Assembly: GCF_047795645.1 (NCBI RefSeq)
Contig: NZ_CP181045.1
Span: 1,054,001 to 1,118,000 of the forward strand
Direction of reading: 5' to 3'
DNA: 64,000 nucleotides
Origin: Salipaludibacillus sp047795645
GTDB taxonomy: Bacteria > Bacillota > Bacilli > Bacillales > Salisediminibacteriaceae
A model generated the notes under the pieces. The model ran no database searches. It worked only from the letters and a program-made list of their open reading frames with translations, and was not told the origin of the DNA. The position numbers and the translations under genes were made by a program. Shown here one piece after another: positions 1 through 8,268 of this stretch (positions are counted from its first letter, which is position 1; every line of letters starts with the position of its first letter).

Positions 1-302
1 CGATTATTTTGAAATTGGTTGAGGGAGATAGACAAGCAAATACAAGTTTAAAAGTTGTTGTATTTAATGACGAAGATTTCAATTATGCGAAGAAGATCAC
101 GACTCGGTATCCTCAGATTCCATTTTACTTACAATTAGGAAATAGTGATGTAGGAGCGATTGATAATCAGGAATTGACTGAGCGTTTATTAGAAAAGTAT
201 CAGTGGCTGATTAATAAAACTCTCGGTGAGCAAGCGTTAAATGATGCACGAGTTCTTCCACAATTACACACGTTACTTTGGGGGAATAAAAGAGGGGTAT
301 AA
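1..302 (+). CDS. queE: 7-carboxy-7-deazaguanine synthase QueE, 3' end only
   Basis: This is the C-terminal ~100 residues of a protein whose reading frame is open to the left edge, so the gene starts outside the window. The ending, with LPQLHTLLWGN close to the stop and a preceding IPFYLQLGN segment, is what I recognise from the C-terminus of QueE. QueE is the radical-SAM enzyme that converts 6-carboxytetrahydropterin to 7-carboxy-7-deazaguanine in queuosine precursor synthesis. The Cys-rich radical-SAM motif would lie upstream and is not visible, so the call rests on the tail alone. A terminator follows directly, which makes this the last gene of its operon. Confidence 0.75.
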   Translation, partial: IILKLVEGDRQANTSLKVVVFNDEDFNYAKKITTRYPQIPFYLQLGNSDVGAIDNQELTERLLEKYQWLINKTLGEQALNDARVLPQLHTLLWGNKRGV

Positions 303-326
303 ATAGATTGTAAGCAACAATTTGGT

Positions 327-349
327 ACCTGTATAGCAGGTGCTTTTTT
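327..349 (+). terminator. Intrinsic terminator after queE
   Basis: ACCTG and CAGGT form a short stem with a five-base loop, followed by GC and six Ts. It lies 25 bp after the queE stop codon. Confidence 0.6.
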
Positions 350-407
350 ATGGAACCTTTTTAGTTTTTTGACGTAAATAAGTAGATAGAAGTATGGGAG
401 TGATTTT

Positions 408-902
408 ATGTATTCGCAAATTGATGCGCCTCAGAAAAGGTTATCTAAAAACTCAGTCAAAATATGGATGATTAATGAATTTTTCATTAACGTTGTTGGA
501 TTCGTAGTTCTAGGAGTTTTATTTTATCTTGATTATTTGTACTCATGGAAAGTGTGGATCGGGTGGTTGCTCATTGCAATAACCGTGTATTCTGTCCTAT
601 CTGCTATTTGGGGTATTTTTATCAAACCTTCACTTCTTTATAAAAACTGGCGTTACGATGTAGGAGAAGAGTTTTTGCAACTGAAATCAGGTGCATTTAT
701 CGAAGAGCATCACCTCGTTCCGATGACAAAAATACAATCCGTTTCAACGAATCAAGGTCCTATTCTTAGGAAGTATGGTCTGTATTCGCTATCAATTCAA
801 ACAATGGGGTCCTCCCACGCCATTCCAAACTTACCGGAAGATATCGCTTTTGATGTGAGAGATCAAATTGCTCATTATGCAAAAATTGAGGAATTGGAAT
901 AA
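408..902 (+). CDS. YdbS-like bacterial PH-domain membrane protein
   Basis: A 164-residue protein with two N-terminal membrane segments (about residues 25-45 and 50-72), followed by one bacterial PH (bPH_2, formerly DUF304) domain with the typical GEEFLQLKSGAF and PMTKIQSVS stretches. Size and layout match YdbS of Bacillus subtilis. The start has GGGAG eight bases upstream. The stop overlaps the next ATG by one base (TAATG), so the two genes are translationally coupled. YdbS/YdbT pairs are implicated in tolerance to some antimicrobial peptides. I infer family membership only and claim no specific substrate. Confidence 0.82.
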   Translation: MYSQIDAPQKRLSKNSVKIWMINEFFINVVGFVVLGVLFYLDYLYSWKVWIGWLLIAITVYSVLSAIWGIFIKPSLLYKNWRYDVGEEFLQLKSGAFIEEHHLVPMTKIQSVSTNQGPILRKYGLYSLSIQTMGSSHAIPNLPEDIAFDVRDQIAHYAKIEELE

Positions 903-2419
903 TGAAAAATGCCAAACGATACCACTCACTCAGTATTTTATTTAATCTATGGGGGCTTGCAAAAACCTCATTTTTCATGGTGATTTATTTATTTATCATT
1001 AGATTTGGTTCGGAATCAGCTTTCACTACATATGGACGGATTGCTTTTTATTTATTCGGCGGAATCTCGTTTGTATCGATTATATTGAAGTGGGTAACAC
1101 ATAAATACAAGATTGAAGATCAATCCTTTCATTTATATAAAGGTCGCTTCATAAAAACGAAAATCATTATTCCTTTTTCTAAAATTCAAAATGTAAACCG
1201 CAGAACATCATTATTTCATCGTATATTTAAGAAGACGTCTATACGTTTTGAAACGAGTATGGCTGGAAGTGATGATGCCGTAATTTTTAATGTTATATCT
1301 TTAAAGGAAGCAGATAGATTAGAAGAGTTGGTAGGGAATTCCACTGCAAAAGATGAGGTGGCGAGTTCAATCTCAGACGTGATGATTATTACGGAAACCT
1401 CAGATATAGATAGCAAAGATGAATTGACCAGTACCCGAACGATTCACTTTAATCCAACAAAAAAAGACATTTATAAGGCATCGTTTACATCATTTAGTTT
1501 TCTACTTTTGATTCCTGTAGTTGGTTCTATCTATTCGGAAACAAATCAAATTTTCAATATTGGTGAGAGAACAGAAGGGATTATTTCAACTATGATGAGT
1601 TCTTGGTGGATTGTTACACTGATTATCGTAGTACTCGTTTTAGTTTCAATTACGTTTGGAATTGTTCGCACATATTTGAAATATGGAAAATATGAAATTT
1701 CTTCAGACGATGAACGGATCTATATCAGAAAAGGTGTCATCGATGAAACAAGATTTTCAATAGCAAAAGAAAAGGTACAAGCAATCGAAATTACGCAATC
1801 GCCTATGAAGCGGATACTCGGACTTGCAGCTGTAAAGTTGACGAGTGCGGGTAATCTAAATACTGATGATGAGCAACTTGAAATTAACAGCCTTTATCCG
1901 TTTTTACCAGTTAAAAAAGCGTATGAACTGATTTCTGAGATGTTACCTTCTTATGAAGTGACAGAAAAAATGAGCCGTCTTCCGAAAAAATCGCTGGCGA
2001 TTCGCATGTTAAAACCTAGTTGGTTGTGGATAATTTTAACGATGATATTATATTATTTCCAGCCATCAGTTTTTAATTTAGAACAAGCATGGTGGATTCT
2101 ATCGGGATGTTTCTTACTATTTATTTGTTTATTAAGAGTGCTTGATTTCTTAAATACTAGATACATCTTGAATGATCATTTTATTCAATTAAAAAATGGT
2201 AGTCTATCCACTAATTTATTCGTTTCGAAAAGAAGAAAAATTGTTGAAGTAACGGTAACGCGCACCTTTACACAGAAGATACTTGGCCTTTCTTCGATTG
2301 GAACAATTAACCGAGCGCAACCAGTCCACCACGCAAGTATTGACGACATACCAGCAGAGCTTGCGGGAAGATTTTATTCATGGTACGTCGAACGTCGAAA
2401 TGAGATTAAATTAAAATAA
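902..2419 (+). CDS. YdbT-like protein with repeated bPH_2 domains
   Basis: A 505-residue membrane protein with three PH-like units, recognisable by recurring patterns: IEDQSFHLYKGRF near residue 75, YEISSDDERIYIRKGVI near 265 and ILNDHFIQLKNGSL near 425. Each is preceded by a pair of hydrophobic segments, giving about six membrane spans. This matches YdbT, the partner of YdbS. It is coupled to the upstream gene through a TAATG overlap. The encoded pair probably forms one membrane complex, but its biochemical activity is not evident from the sequence. Confidence 0.82.
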   Translation: MKNAKRYHSLSILFNLWGLAKTSFFMVIYLFIIRFGSESAFTTYGRIAFYLFGGISFVSIILKWVTHKYKIEDQSFHLYKGRFIKTKIIIPFSKIQNVNRRTSLFHRIFKKTSIRFETSMAGSDDAVIFNVISLKEADRLEELVGNSTAKDEVASSISDVMIITETSDIDSKDELTSTRTIHFNPTKKDIYKASFTSFSFLLLIPVVGSIYSETNQIFNIGERTEGIISTMMSSWWIVTLIIVVLVLVSITFGIVRTYLKYGKYEISSDDERIYIRKGVIDETRFSIAKEKVQAIEITQSPMKRILGLAAVKLTSAGNLNTDDEQLEINSLYPFLPVKKAYELISEMLPSYEVTEKMSRLPKKSLAIRMLKPSWLWIILTMILYYFQPSVFNLEQAWWILSGCFLLFICLLRVLDFLNTRYILNDHFIQLKNGSLSTNLFVSKRRKIVEVTVTRTFTQKILGLSSIGTINRAQPVHHASIDDIPAELAGRFYSWYVERRNEIKLK

Positions 2420-2481
2420 TTGGAGTATCAAATTTCTAATACTGATAAGGCCAAAATTTTAGTAGGAAAGGGGCGGTTTAA

Positions 2482-3105
2482 TTGACTAGTCAAATAGTAA
2501 TTATTTTTGTTCTTGTTATCCTTTTACTTATTTGGGTTTTGGTTAAATATAGAAGTACACAACAGATGATCCGTATATCAGATGAAGCTATCTATCCAAC
2601 GCAAGAAACTGAAATTGTTACTGATAAAGGAAAGGTAGAAAAACTTAGTTTCCATTTGAAAAGTTGGAAAACAAAACGGTGGATGACAATTGGCACAAGT
2701 TTATTTATGATCATATTTTTAAGTTTAACGATCATTTTTAATGAAACGATGACATGGTCTTCGTCTCTTATTTTTATTTACCTTCCATTAATGACAATAA
2801 ACTTATTTGTCGTACCGAGTTTTCTAATTTTATCTAAAGGTATCTATGTCGATGAGCATTATTATGATTGGAAGTATATCAAGGGGTTCAGTGTTTCTAG
2901 AATCGGAATCGGACACCATGCTTATGGGATGTTTGATCATGCTGCAAACCATAAAGATATTAAACTATTTTTTGACAAAACGTTGAAACACCATCGATCT
3001 ATCTACATTCGTAATGATGCTGATGTCGAGGAAGTTCGTCAATTACTTGCGAAATATGAAGTGTCAGAACTTGAAAATGATGCAAACCGTATACAAGTTA
3101 AATAG
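2482..3105 (+). CDS. Unknown membrane protein, possibly DUF5673-like
   Basis: A 207-residue protein with a membrane anchor at residues 5-23 and two further hydrophobic segments (about 70-90 and 95-117), followed by a soluble C-terminal domain. That domain contains GIYVDEHYYDWKYIKGF and ends in a charged tail. The pattern resembles DUF5673-type proteins, which have a PH-like fold after membrane helices. That would fit with the two PH-domain genes upstream, but it is an inference from pattern only. The start is TTG, with AAAGGGGCGG about six bases upstream. It lies 62 bp after the YdbT-like gene and could be in the same transcript. Confidence 0.6.
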   Translation: MTSQIVIIFVLVILLLIWVLVKYRSTQQMIRISDEAIYPTQETEIVTDKGKVEKLSFHLKSWKTKRWMTIGTSLFMIIFLSLTIIFNETMTWSSSLIFIYLPLMTINLFVVPSFLILSKGIYVDEHYYDWKYIKGFSVSRIGIGHHAYGMFDHAANHKDIKLFFDKTLKHHRSIYIRNDADVEEVRQLLAKYEVSELENDANRIQVK

Positions 3106-3161
3106 TTTCAGAAATCGCTAACTTTTAATTGTCTAGTCCTATTAACGGGTCTAGATTTATA

Positions 3162-3190
3162 TTGAAACAATCAAGAGAAACCTTTATAAT
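3162..3190 (+). promoter_or_regulatory. Sigma-A promoter of trpB
   Basis: TTGAAA at 3162-3167 and a perfect TATAAT at 3185-3190 are separated by 17 bp. They stand about 48 bp before the trpB start codon. No T-box, TRAP site or other leader structure is visible between promoter and gene. Confidence 0.7.
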
Positions 3191-3237
3191 TAATGTCATA
3201 TTTTAAAAATAGCTGAGAATAGAGGAGTGTAGTTGAG

Positions 3238-4404
3238 ATGAGTAGAAACATAACTGAGCAAAAAGGATATTTTGGTGAATTTGGCGGTAGTTTCATTCCT
3301 GAAGATCTTCAAAAAGTAATGAATATCCTTGAAGAAAATTTTGAGCTATACAAGAATGATCCTGAATTTCTTGAAGAATACAACTATTATTTAAAAGAAT
3401 ATGTAGGTAGAGAAAATCCATTAACTTTTGCGGAAAACATCACTGAAGAAGCTGGTGGTGCAAAGATTTATCTTAAACGTGAAGATTTAAATCATACAGG
3501 TGCGCATAAGATTAATAACGTTTTGGGACAAATTCTTCTAGCTAAACGAATGGGAGCTAAAAGAATTATTGCTGAAACAGGTGCTGGTCAGCATGGTGTT
3601 GCAACGGCAACGGTGTGCGCGATGTTCAAGATGGAATGTATCATTTATATGGGGAAGCTAGACACAGAACGACAATCTCTAAACGTTTTCCGTATGGAAT
3701 TATTGGGGGCAAAAGTTGTTTCTGTTGATGCAGGGCAAGGTAGACTAAAGGATGCTGTAGATGCAGCGCTACATGATTTAGTAGAGAATTATCAGAACAC
3801 ATTTTATTTGTTAGGGTCTGCGGTAGGCCCGCATCCATTTCCAACTATGGTTAAACACTTTCAATCAATTATAAGTGAAGAATCAAAGCGTCAAATTATA
3901 GAAAAAGAAGGTAAGCTCCCTACGGCTGTTGTTGCGTGTGCTGGCGGGGGAAGCAATGCAATTGGATCTTTTGCACATTATATTGATGAGCATGATGTTC
4001 GATTGATTGGTGTAGAACCCGCTGAAGCACCAACATTATCAGAGGGTGTACCAGCTGTGATTCATGGGTTTAAATGCCTAACGTTGGTTGATGAAGATGG
4101 AAACCCGAAACCAACCTATTCGATTTCAGCTGGTTTAGATTACCCGGGCATTGGTCCTGAGCATAGTTATTTAAAAGTATCGGGCCGTGCGGAATATGTC
4201 ACAGTTACTGGAGATGAAGCTTTAGAGGCTTTTCAACTTCTATCGAAATTAGAAGGGATTCTCCCTGCATTAGAAAGTGCTCACGCTATTTTCTATGCTG
4301 TTAAACTTGCGAAAGAACTGACTCCAGATGATATTATTATTGTTAATTTATCTGGAAGAGGCGATAAGGATGTTGAACAAGTATTTCAATTATTAAATAA
4401 ATAA
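3238..4404 (+). CDS. trpB: Tryptophan synthase beta chain, stand-alone copy
   Basis: A 388-residue PLP enzyme that condenses indole with serine to make tryptophan. The PLP lysine sits in the HKINN motif (K91), the catalytic glutamate in AETGAGQHG (E113), and the phosphate-binding loop is GGGSN (236-240). The QSLNVFRM segment is the conserved part that contacts TrpA in canonical TrpB, so this is of the TrpB1 type by sequence and length, not the longer TrpB2. No other trp gene is nearby. The gene has its own promoter and terminator. An orphan trpB can act as an indole-salvage enzyme or supplement the operon copy, and the window cannot show which applies. Confidence 0.93.
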   Translation: MSRNITEQKGYFGEFGGSFIPEDLQKVMNILEENFELYKNDPEFLEEYNYYLKEYVGRENPLTFAENITEEAGGAKIYLKREDLNHTGAHKINNVLGQILLAKRMGAKRIIAETGAGQHGVATATVCAMFKMECIIYMGKLDTERQSLNVFRMELLGAKVVSVDAGQGRLKDAVDAALHDLVENYQNTFYLLGSAVGPHPFPTMVKHFQSIISEESKRQIIEKEGKLPTAVVACAGGGSNAIGSFAHYIDEHDVRLIGVEPAEAPTLSEGVPAVIHGFKCLTLVDEDGNPKPTYSISAGLDYPGIGPEHSYLKVSGRAEYVTVTGDEALEAFQLLSKLEGILPALESAHAIFYAVKLAKELTPDDIIIVNLSGRGDKDVEQVFQLLNK

Positions 4405-4411
4405 GTAAATG

Positions 4412-4448
4412 AAAGGAGGGCTACTAAACCAAGGTAGTTCTCCTTTTT
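4412..4448 (+). terminator. Intrinsic terminator of trpB
   Basis: AAAGGAG and CTCCTTT arms, with an inner CTAC/GTAG pairing, end in a T run just after the trpB stop codon. Confidence 0.7.
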
Positions 4449-4579
4449 AATTTGATTGTGTAAAACAAAAATTAAGCTATTCATTTTATGATAATATGTA
4501 TTTATATTATATGATTCATTTATCTCTTAATCTATGGTAGATAGATTTAGACATCATTTCAATATAAGGGGATGACTTT

Positions 4580-6859
4580 ATGGATACAGTTAAACTTCGC
4601 GAGGGGTTATTTAATGATTCACAAGAAAAAGGCAAAGAGTATTTGATATATCTTGATGTAGATCGATTAATTGCACCTTGCTATGAAGCGGCGTTTCAAA
4701 AACCGAAAAAAGAACGTTACGGTGGGTGGGAATCAACAGGGATAAGTGGACACTCTATCGGACATTGGCTATCAGCGACGGCGCAAATGTATACGATTAC
4801 TATGGATAAAAATCTATTAGAAAAATTAGATTATGCAATTGGAGAACTTGCTCACATCCAAAGTTTTGATAAGGATGGTTATGTTAGCGGTTTTCCAAGA
4901 ACGTGTTATGATAAAGCTTTTTCGGGAGACTTTGAAGTTGAACATTTTAGTTTAGCTGGACAGTGGGTACCTTGGTACAGTTTACACAAGATTTATGCAG
5001 GACTAATTGATACTTATAAACTGTTAGGCAATGAAAAAGCGTTAGAGGTTGTCATCAAGCTTGCTGAATGGGCGAATAAAGGCTCAGCAAATATGACGGA
5101 TGAGCAATTCCAAAAAATGCTGACATGCGAGCACGGTGGAATGAACGAAGCAATGGCTGATCTATATACAATTACTGGGAATAATAATTATTTAGATCTT
5201 GCGATACGTTTTTGCCACCGGGCAGTGCTTGATCCATTGTCAAGAGGAGAGGATGATCTAGAAGGAAAACATGCCAACACACAAATACCAAAGGTCATAG
5301 GTGCAGCAAAGTTGTATGATATTACTGGTGATGAGACATACAAGAAGATGGTCGTTTATTTTTGGAATCAAGTAACGAGATCACGTTCTTACATCATCGG
5401 TGGGAATAGCATAAATGAACATTTTGGTCCAGTTAACGAAGAAAAGCTAGGCGTACAAACGACAGAAACGTGTAATACTTATAATATGTTAAAGTTAACT
5501 GAACACATGTTTAAATGGTTTAAAGATGTCGAGCAAATCGATTTTTATGAAAAAGCATTATATAATCATGTTTTAGCATCACAAGATCCTGATTCGGGAA
5601 TGAAAACATATTTTGTTTCTTCACAGCCAGGTCATTTTAAAATTTATTGTTCTCCTGATAATTCTTTCTGGTGTTGTACAGGAACAGGAATGGAAAATCC
5701 AGCTCGTTATTCGCGAGGTATCTACCATGTAAATAATGACGATCTGTATGTGAATTTATTTATTGCCTCTGAAATTAAATTGGAAAATAAACAAGTGAAA
5801 GTTGTCCAAAAAACTGATTTTCCAAATACAGACAAGACGACATTAGTTTTTGAAGAGGCTGACAATGATTTCGTAAACCTTCATATTCGTATCCCGTATT
5901 GGATTTCAGGAGAAGTTACGGTGGTGGTAAACGGAAAAGAGACTTACTCTCGTTCAGAAAATGGTTATTTAACGATTAAAAATAACTGGAAAGCTGGAGG
6001 TACGGTGGAGATTCACCTACCTATGAATCTCCATACGTATGTCGCAAAGGACGATCCGAATAAATTAGGGATCATGTATGGACCCATTGTATTAGCAGGT
6101 GCACTAGGAACAGAAGATTTTCCTGAAAGTGATATTCTTGCTGATCATCTGAAGCTAAATAATCATCCGCTAATTCAAGTTCCTACACTTGTAGCAGATA
6201 AGGGAAATGTCAATGAATGGATTAAACCTGTTGAGGGTTCGCAATTAACTTTTGAAACAGAGGCAGTAGGTCAACCGGGAAATCAGAAAATTACTCTTAT
6301 TCCGTTCTTCAATCTTCATCACCAACGATATTCTTTATATTGGAATGTCATGGATGCCGAGGCATTTAAGGTGTTTGTTGACAAAGAACAAGAAGAGATT
6401 GAAGCACAAAAAGTGCTGACAGTAGACGAAGTTCAGCCGAATGAGCAGCAACCTGAAGTCGAGCATAACGTGAAAAAAGAAAATTCAACATCTGACTATC
6501 TTAGTCTAGTTCAAAGTGGATGGCGTGATGCGAGAGATGGAGGATTCTTCAGTTATGAAATGGCCGTTGAACCAGATAAGCAAATGACGTTAGAGGTCAC
6601 TTATTTCGGTGATGACCGAAAGATTATTGAAAATGGTAAAGAATATGTTCGTGAATTTGATATAGTAGTCGATGGAAACAAAATTGCAAATCAAACATTA
6701 AACGGAAATAGTTCCCCAGTTAGTACTTTTGAGGTACAGTACGACATTCCTTCTGAATTGGTAGAAGGAAAACAAAAAGTTGAGGTGAAATTTCAATCCT
6801 CCGAAGGCAAGATCGCTGGCGGTGTTTATGGTGTTAGAATGACAAAACTAAAAAACTAA
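4580..6859 (+). CDS. GH127 beta-L-arabinofuranosidase (DUF1680)
   Basis: A 759-residue glycoside hydrolase of family GH127, whose characterised members release beta-L-arabinofuranose from short oligosaccharides. The zinc and catalytic set is visible: E296 and C298 in TETCNTYN, and C365-C366 in FWCCTGTG, matching the Glu/Cys/Cys/Cys pattern of HypBA1 with the second Cys of the pair as nucleophile. The (alpha/alpha)6 barrel spans roughly residues 10-400, followed by beta-sandwich domains. The extra ~130 C-terminal residues after a charged linker near 640 look like an added beta domain. There is no signal peptide, so it should act in the cytoplasm on imported sugars. No sugar transporter is adjacent on the same strand. 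A strong terminator closes it as a single-gene unit. Confidence 0.88.
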   Translation: MDTVKLREGLFNDSQEKGKEYLIYLDVDRLIAPCYEAAFQKPKKERYGGWESTGISGHSIGHWLSATAQMYTITMDKNLLEKLDYAIGELAHIQSFDKDGYVSGFPRTCYDKAFSGDFEVEHFSLAGQWVPWYSLHKIYAGLIDTYKLLGNEKALEVVIKLAEWANKGSANMTDEQFQKMLTCEHGGMNEAMADLYTITGNNNYLDLAIRFCHRAVLDPLSRGEDDLEGKHANTQIPKVIGAAKLYDITGDETYKKMVVYFWNQVTRSRSYIIGGNSINEHFGPVNEEKLGVQTTETCNTYNMLKLTEHMFKWFKDVEQIDFYEKALYNHVLASQDPDSGMKTYFVSSQPGHFKIYCSPDNSFWCCTGTGMENPARYSRGIYHVNNDDLYVNLFIASEIKLENKQVKVVQKTDFPNTDKTTLVFEEADNDFVNLHIRIPYWISGEVTVVVNGKETYSRSENGYLTIKNNWKAGGTVEIHLPMNLHTYVAKDDPNKLGIMYGPIVLAGALGTEDFPESDILADHLKLNNHPLIQVPTLVADKGNVNEWIKPVEGSQLTFETEAVGQPGNQKITLIPFFNLHHQRYSLYWNVMDAEAFKVFVDKEQEEIEAQKVLTVDEVQPNEQQPEVEHNVKKENSTSDYLSLVQSGWRDARDGGFFSYEMAVEPDKQMTLEVTYFGDDRKIIENGKEYVREFDIVVDGNKIANQTLNGNSSPVSTFEVQYDIPSELVEGKQKVEVKFQSSEGKIAGGVYGVRMTKLKN

Positions 6860-6872
6860 TTGGATCGAAGCG

Positions 6873-6901
6873 CGAAGGAAAGTTTACTTTCCTTCGTTTT
6901 T
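6873..6901 (+). terminator. Intrinsic terminator of the GH127 gene
   Basis: A perfect 10-bp stem (CGAAGGAAAG/CTTTCCTTCG) with a four-base loop is followed by five Ts. Confidence 0.85.
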
Positions 6902-7043
6902 AATTGTTATATTTAATTTCCACAAAAGTCTAGCGTGCCTTTACGTGAGCTTAACCTTCTTCATTTAATCCATACAATGAAGTAAAAGTTTCTTAACATC
7001 TAAGTGTTACGATCAAATCAGTAAGAGACATGAGGAGGTAAAA

Positions 7044-7838
7044 ATGATAATGAATGTACGCGCAATGTTTATCGATATGGATGGAACGCTCTTAACTGCA
7101 AATAATGAAATTTCAAAACGAAATACTGAAGCGATTAATATGTTAATTAATCAAGGCGTCAAGGTTTTTCTTGCTACAGGTCGTCAATATGAGATTACTG
7201 CGCCTTATCATGCAGCACTTGGTTTACAAACACCAATGATTTGTTTAAATGGCGCGTCAATTCACAATGGTCAAACGGGCAAAGCAATTCAGACAAAGCC
7301 AATAAAACTTAATGATGAACATTTACACCTTGTAACTGCTGGAAATCCTTGTAATGTAATTGTTCATACTACATCAGGTGTCTATTGTAAAAGGACGAGT
7401 AAAGAAATAGATGAATGGACGAGGGAAGGTCGAATTCCACCATATTATATTGGGGATTTAAGGCAAGCAAATTATCAAAACGTATTAAAGTATAGTATTC
7501 GTACAGATTCGCCGAGCTCAGATTTCTCGATGTTGTTTACAGAAGAAATCGATGTGATAGATTGGGATGATGGATTTGAAATGGTTTCTCATGGCGTAAA
7601 TAAATGGTCGGCAATTAAAGCGGTACTTCGTGCTTATGGGATTCCTAAGGAAGAAGTGGTGACAATTGGAGATGGTCCGAATGATATTGAAATGCTTCGG
7701 AATGCCGGGACTGGAGTTGCGATGGGAAATGCTGCACCAATGATTAAATCTGCAGCTGATTTTATTACTAATCATCATCATGAGGATGGAGTTGCCGAAT
7801 TTATTGAACGGAACTTGATACGTACTTATGCAGTTTAA
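7044..7838 (+). CDS. Cof-type HAD-IIB phosphatase
   Basis: A 264-residue member of the HAD superfamily, subclass IIB (Cof family). Motif I is DMDGTLL (nucleophile Asp near residue 11), motif II is ATGRQ near 45, and motifs III/IV appear as K near 195 and GDGPNDIEML near 215. The cap domain lies between motifs II and III. These enzymes dephosphorylate small sugar phosphates, FMN or similar metabolites, and the sequence does not specify which. The start has AGGAGG seven bases upstream. It is a monocistronic gene, and its position next to GH127 is not evidence of a shared function. Confidence 0.85.
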   Translation: MIMNVRAMFIDMDGTLLTANNEISKRNTEAINMLINQGVKVFLATGRQYEITAPYHAALGLQTPMICLNGASIHNGQTGKAIQTKPIKLNDEHLHLVTAGNPCNVIVHTTSGVYCKRTSKEIDEWTREGRIPPYYIGDLRQANYQNVLKYSIRTDSPSSDFSMLFTEEIDVIDWDDGFEMVSHGVNKWSAIKAVLRAYGIPKEEVVTIGDGPNDIEMLRNAGTGVAMGNAAPMIKSAADFITNHHHEDGVAEFIERNLIRTYAV

Positions 7839-7887
7839 CTAATAAATTGCAAAGGATGAATAAAATTATAAATAAGCAAAACTTGAG

Positions 7888-7909
7888 CCGAATCGACGAT
7901 ACGATTCGG
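7888..7909 (+). terminator. Possible weak terminator after the HAD gene
   Basis: CCGAATCG and CGATTCGG form a perfect 8-bp stem with a six-base loop. The downstream stretch ATTTGTTGTGTTTG is T-rich but interrupted, so termination would be inefficient. Confidence 0.4.
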
Positions 7910-8025
7910 ATTTGTTGTGTTTGTAGGCAGATAGTAATTGAATGGAGAAGTATTATCTGGTATCTTACCTGTAATATCATGTTATCCTAATGATAGATAG
8001 TCAATCGAAAGGGGATTTATTCGGA

Positions 8026-8217
8026 ATGAGATATATAAAATCTCAAATGAAACAATTAATAAAAGAAAATGAAGAGTTACAAAAGAGATTACAAGAACTA
8101 ATGAAGGAGCATGATTTAGAGAAAACCTATGCAATGAAAGCACTGTATCATGCCGAGGTTACAGAGGGTGGAAAGTATCAGTTAGCCTATCAAGCACTTG
8201 ATACTCCTAAAAAGTAA
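8026..8217 (+). CDS. Small coiled-coil protein of unknown function
   Basis: A 63-residue hydrophilic protein. Residues 5-35 are rich in Lys, Glu and Leu with heptad-like spacing (QLIKENEELQKRLQELM), suggesting a coiled coil. The frame is open further upstream to an ATG at 7990, but that one has no ribosome binding site. The ATG at 8026 has AAAGGGGAT about ten bases upstream, so I chose it. I do not recognise a family. It is convergent with the MFS gene and has no obvious partner. Confidence 0.6.
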   Translation: MRYIKSQMKQLIKENEELQKRLQELMKEHDLEKTYAMKALYHAEVTEGGKYQLAYQALDTPKK

Positions 8218-8268
8218 GTGGAAACTCCGTAACCTACTTTTCCCGCGATAAAGGGAAGGTAATTATAT

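Noticed and set aside
8218..8268. Convergent terminator ACC…TTTTCCC/GGGAA…GGT.
   Set aside because: The stem is interrupted and there is no T run on either strand.
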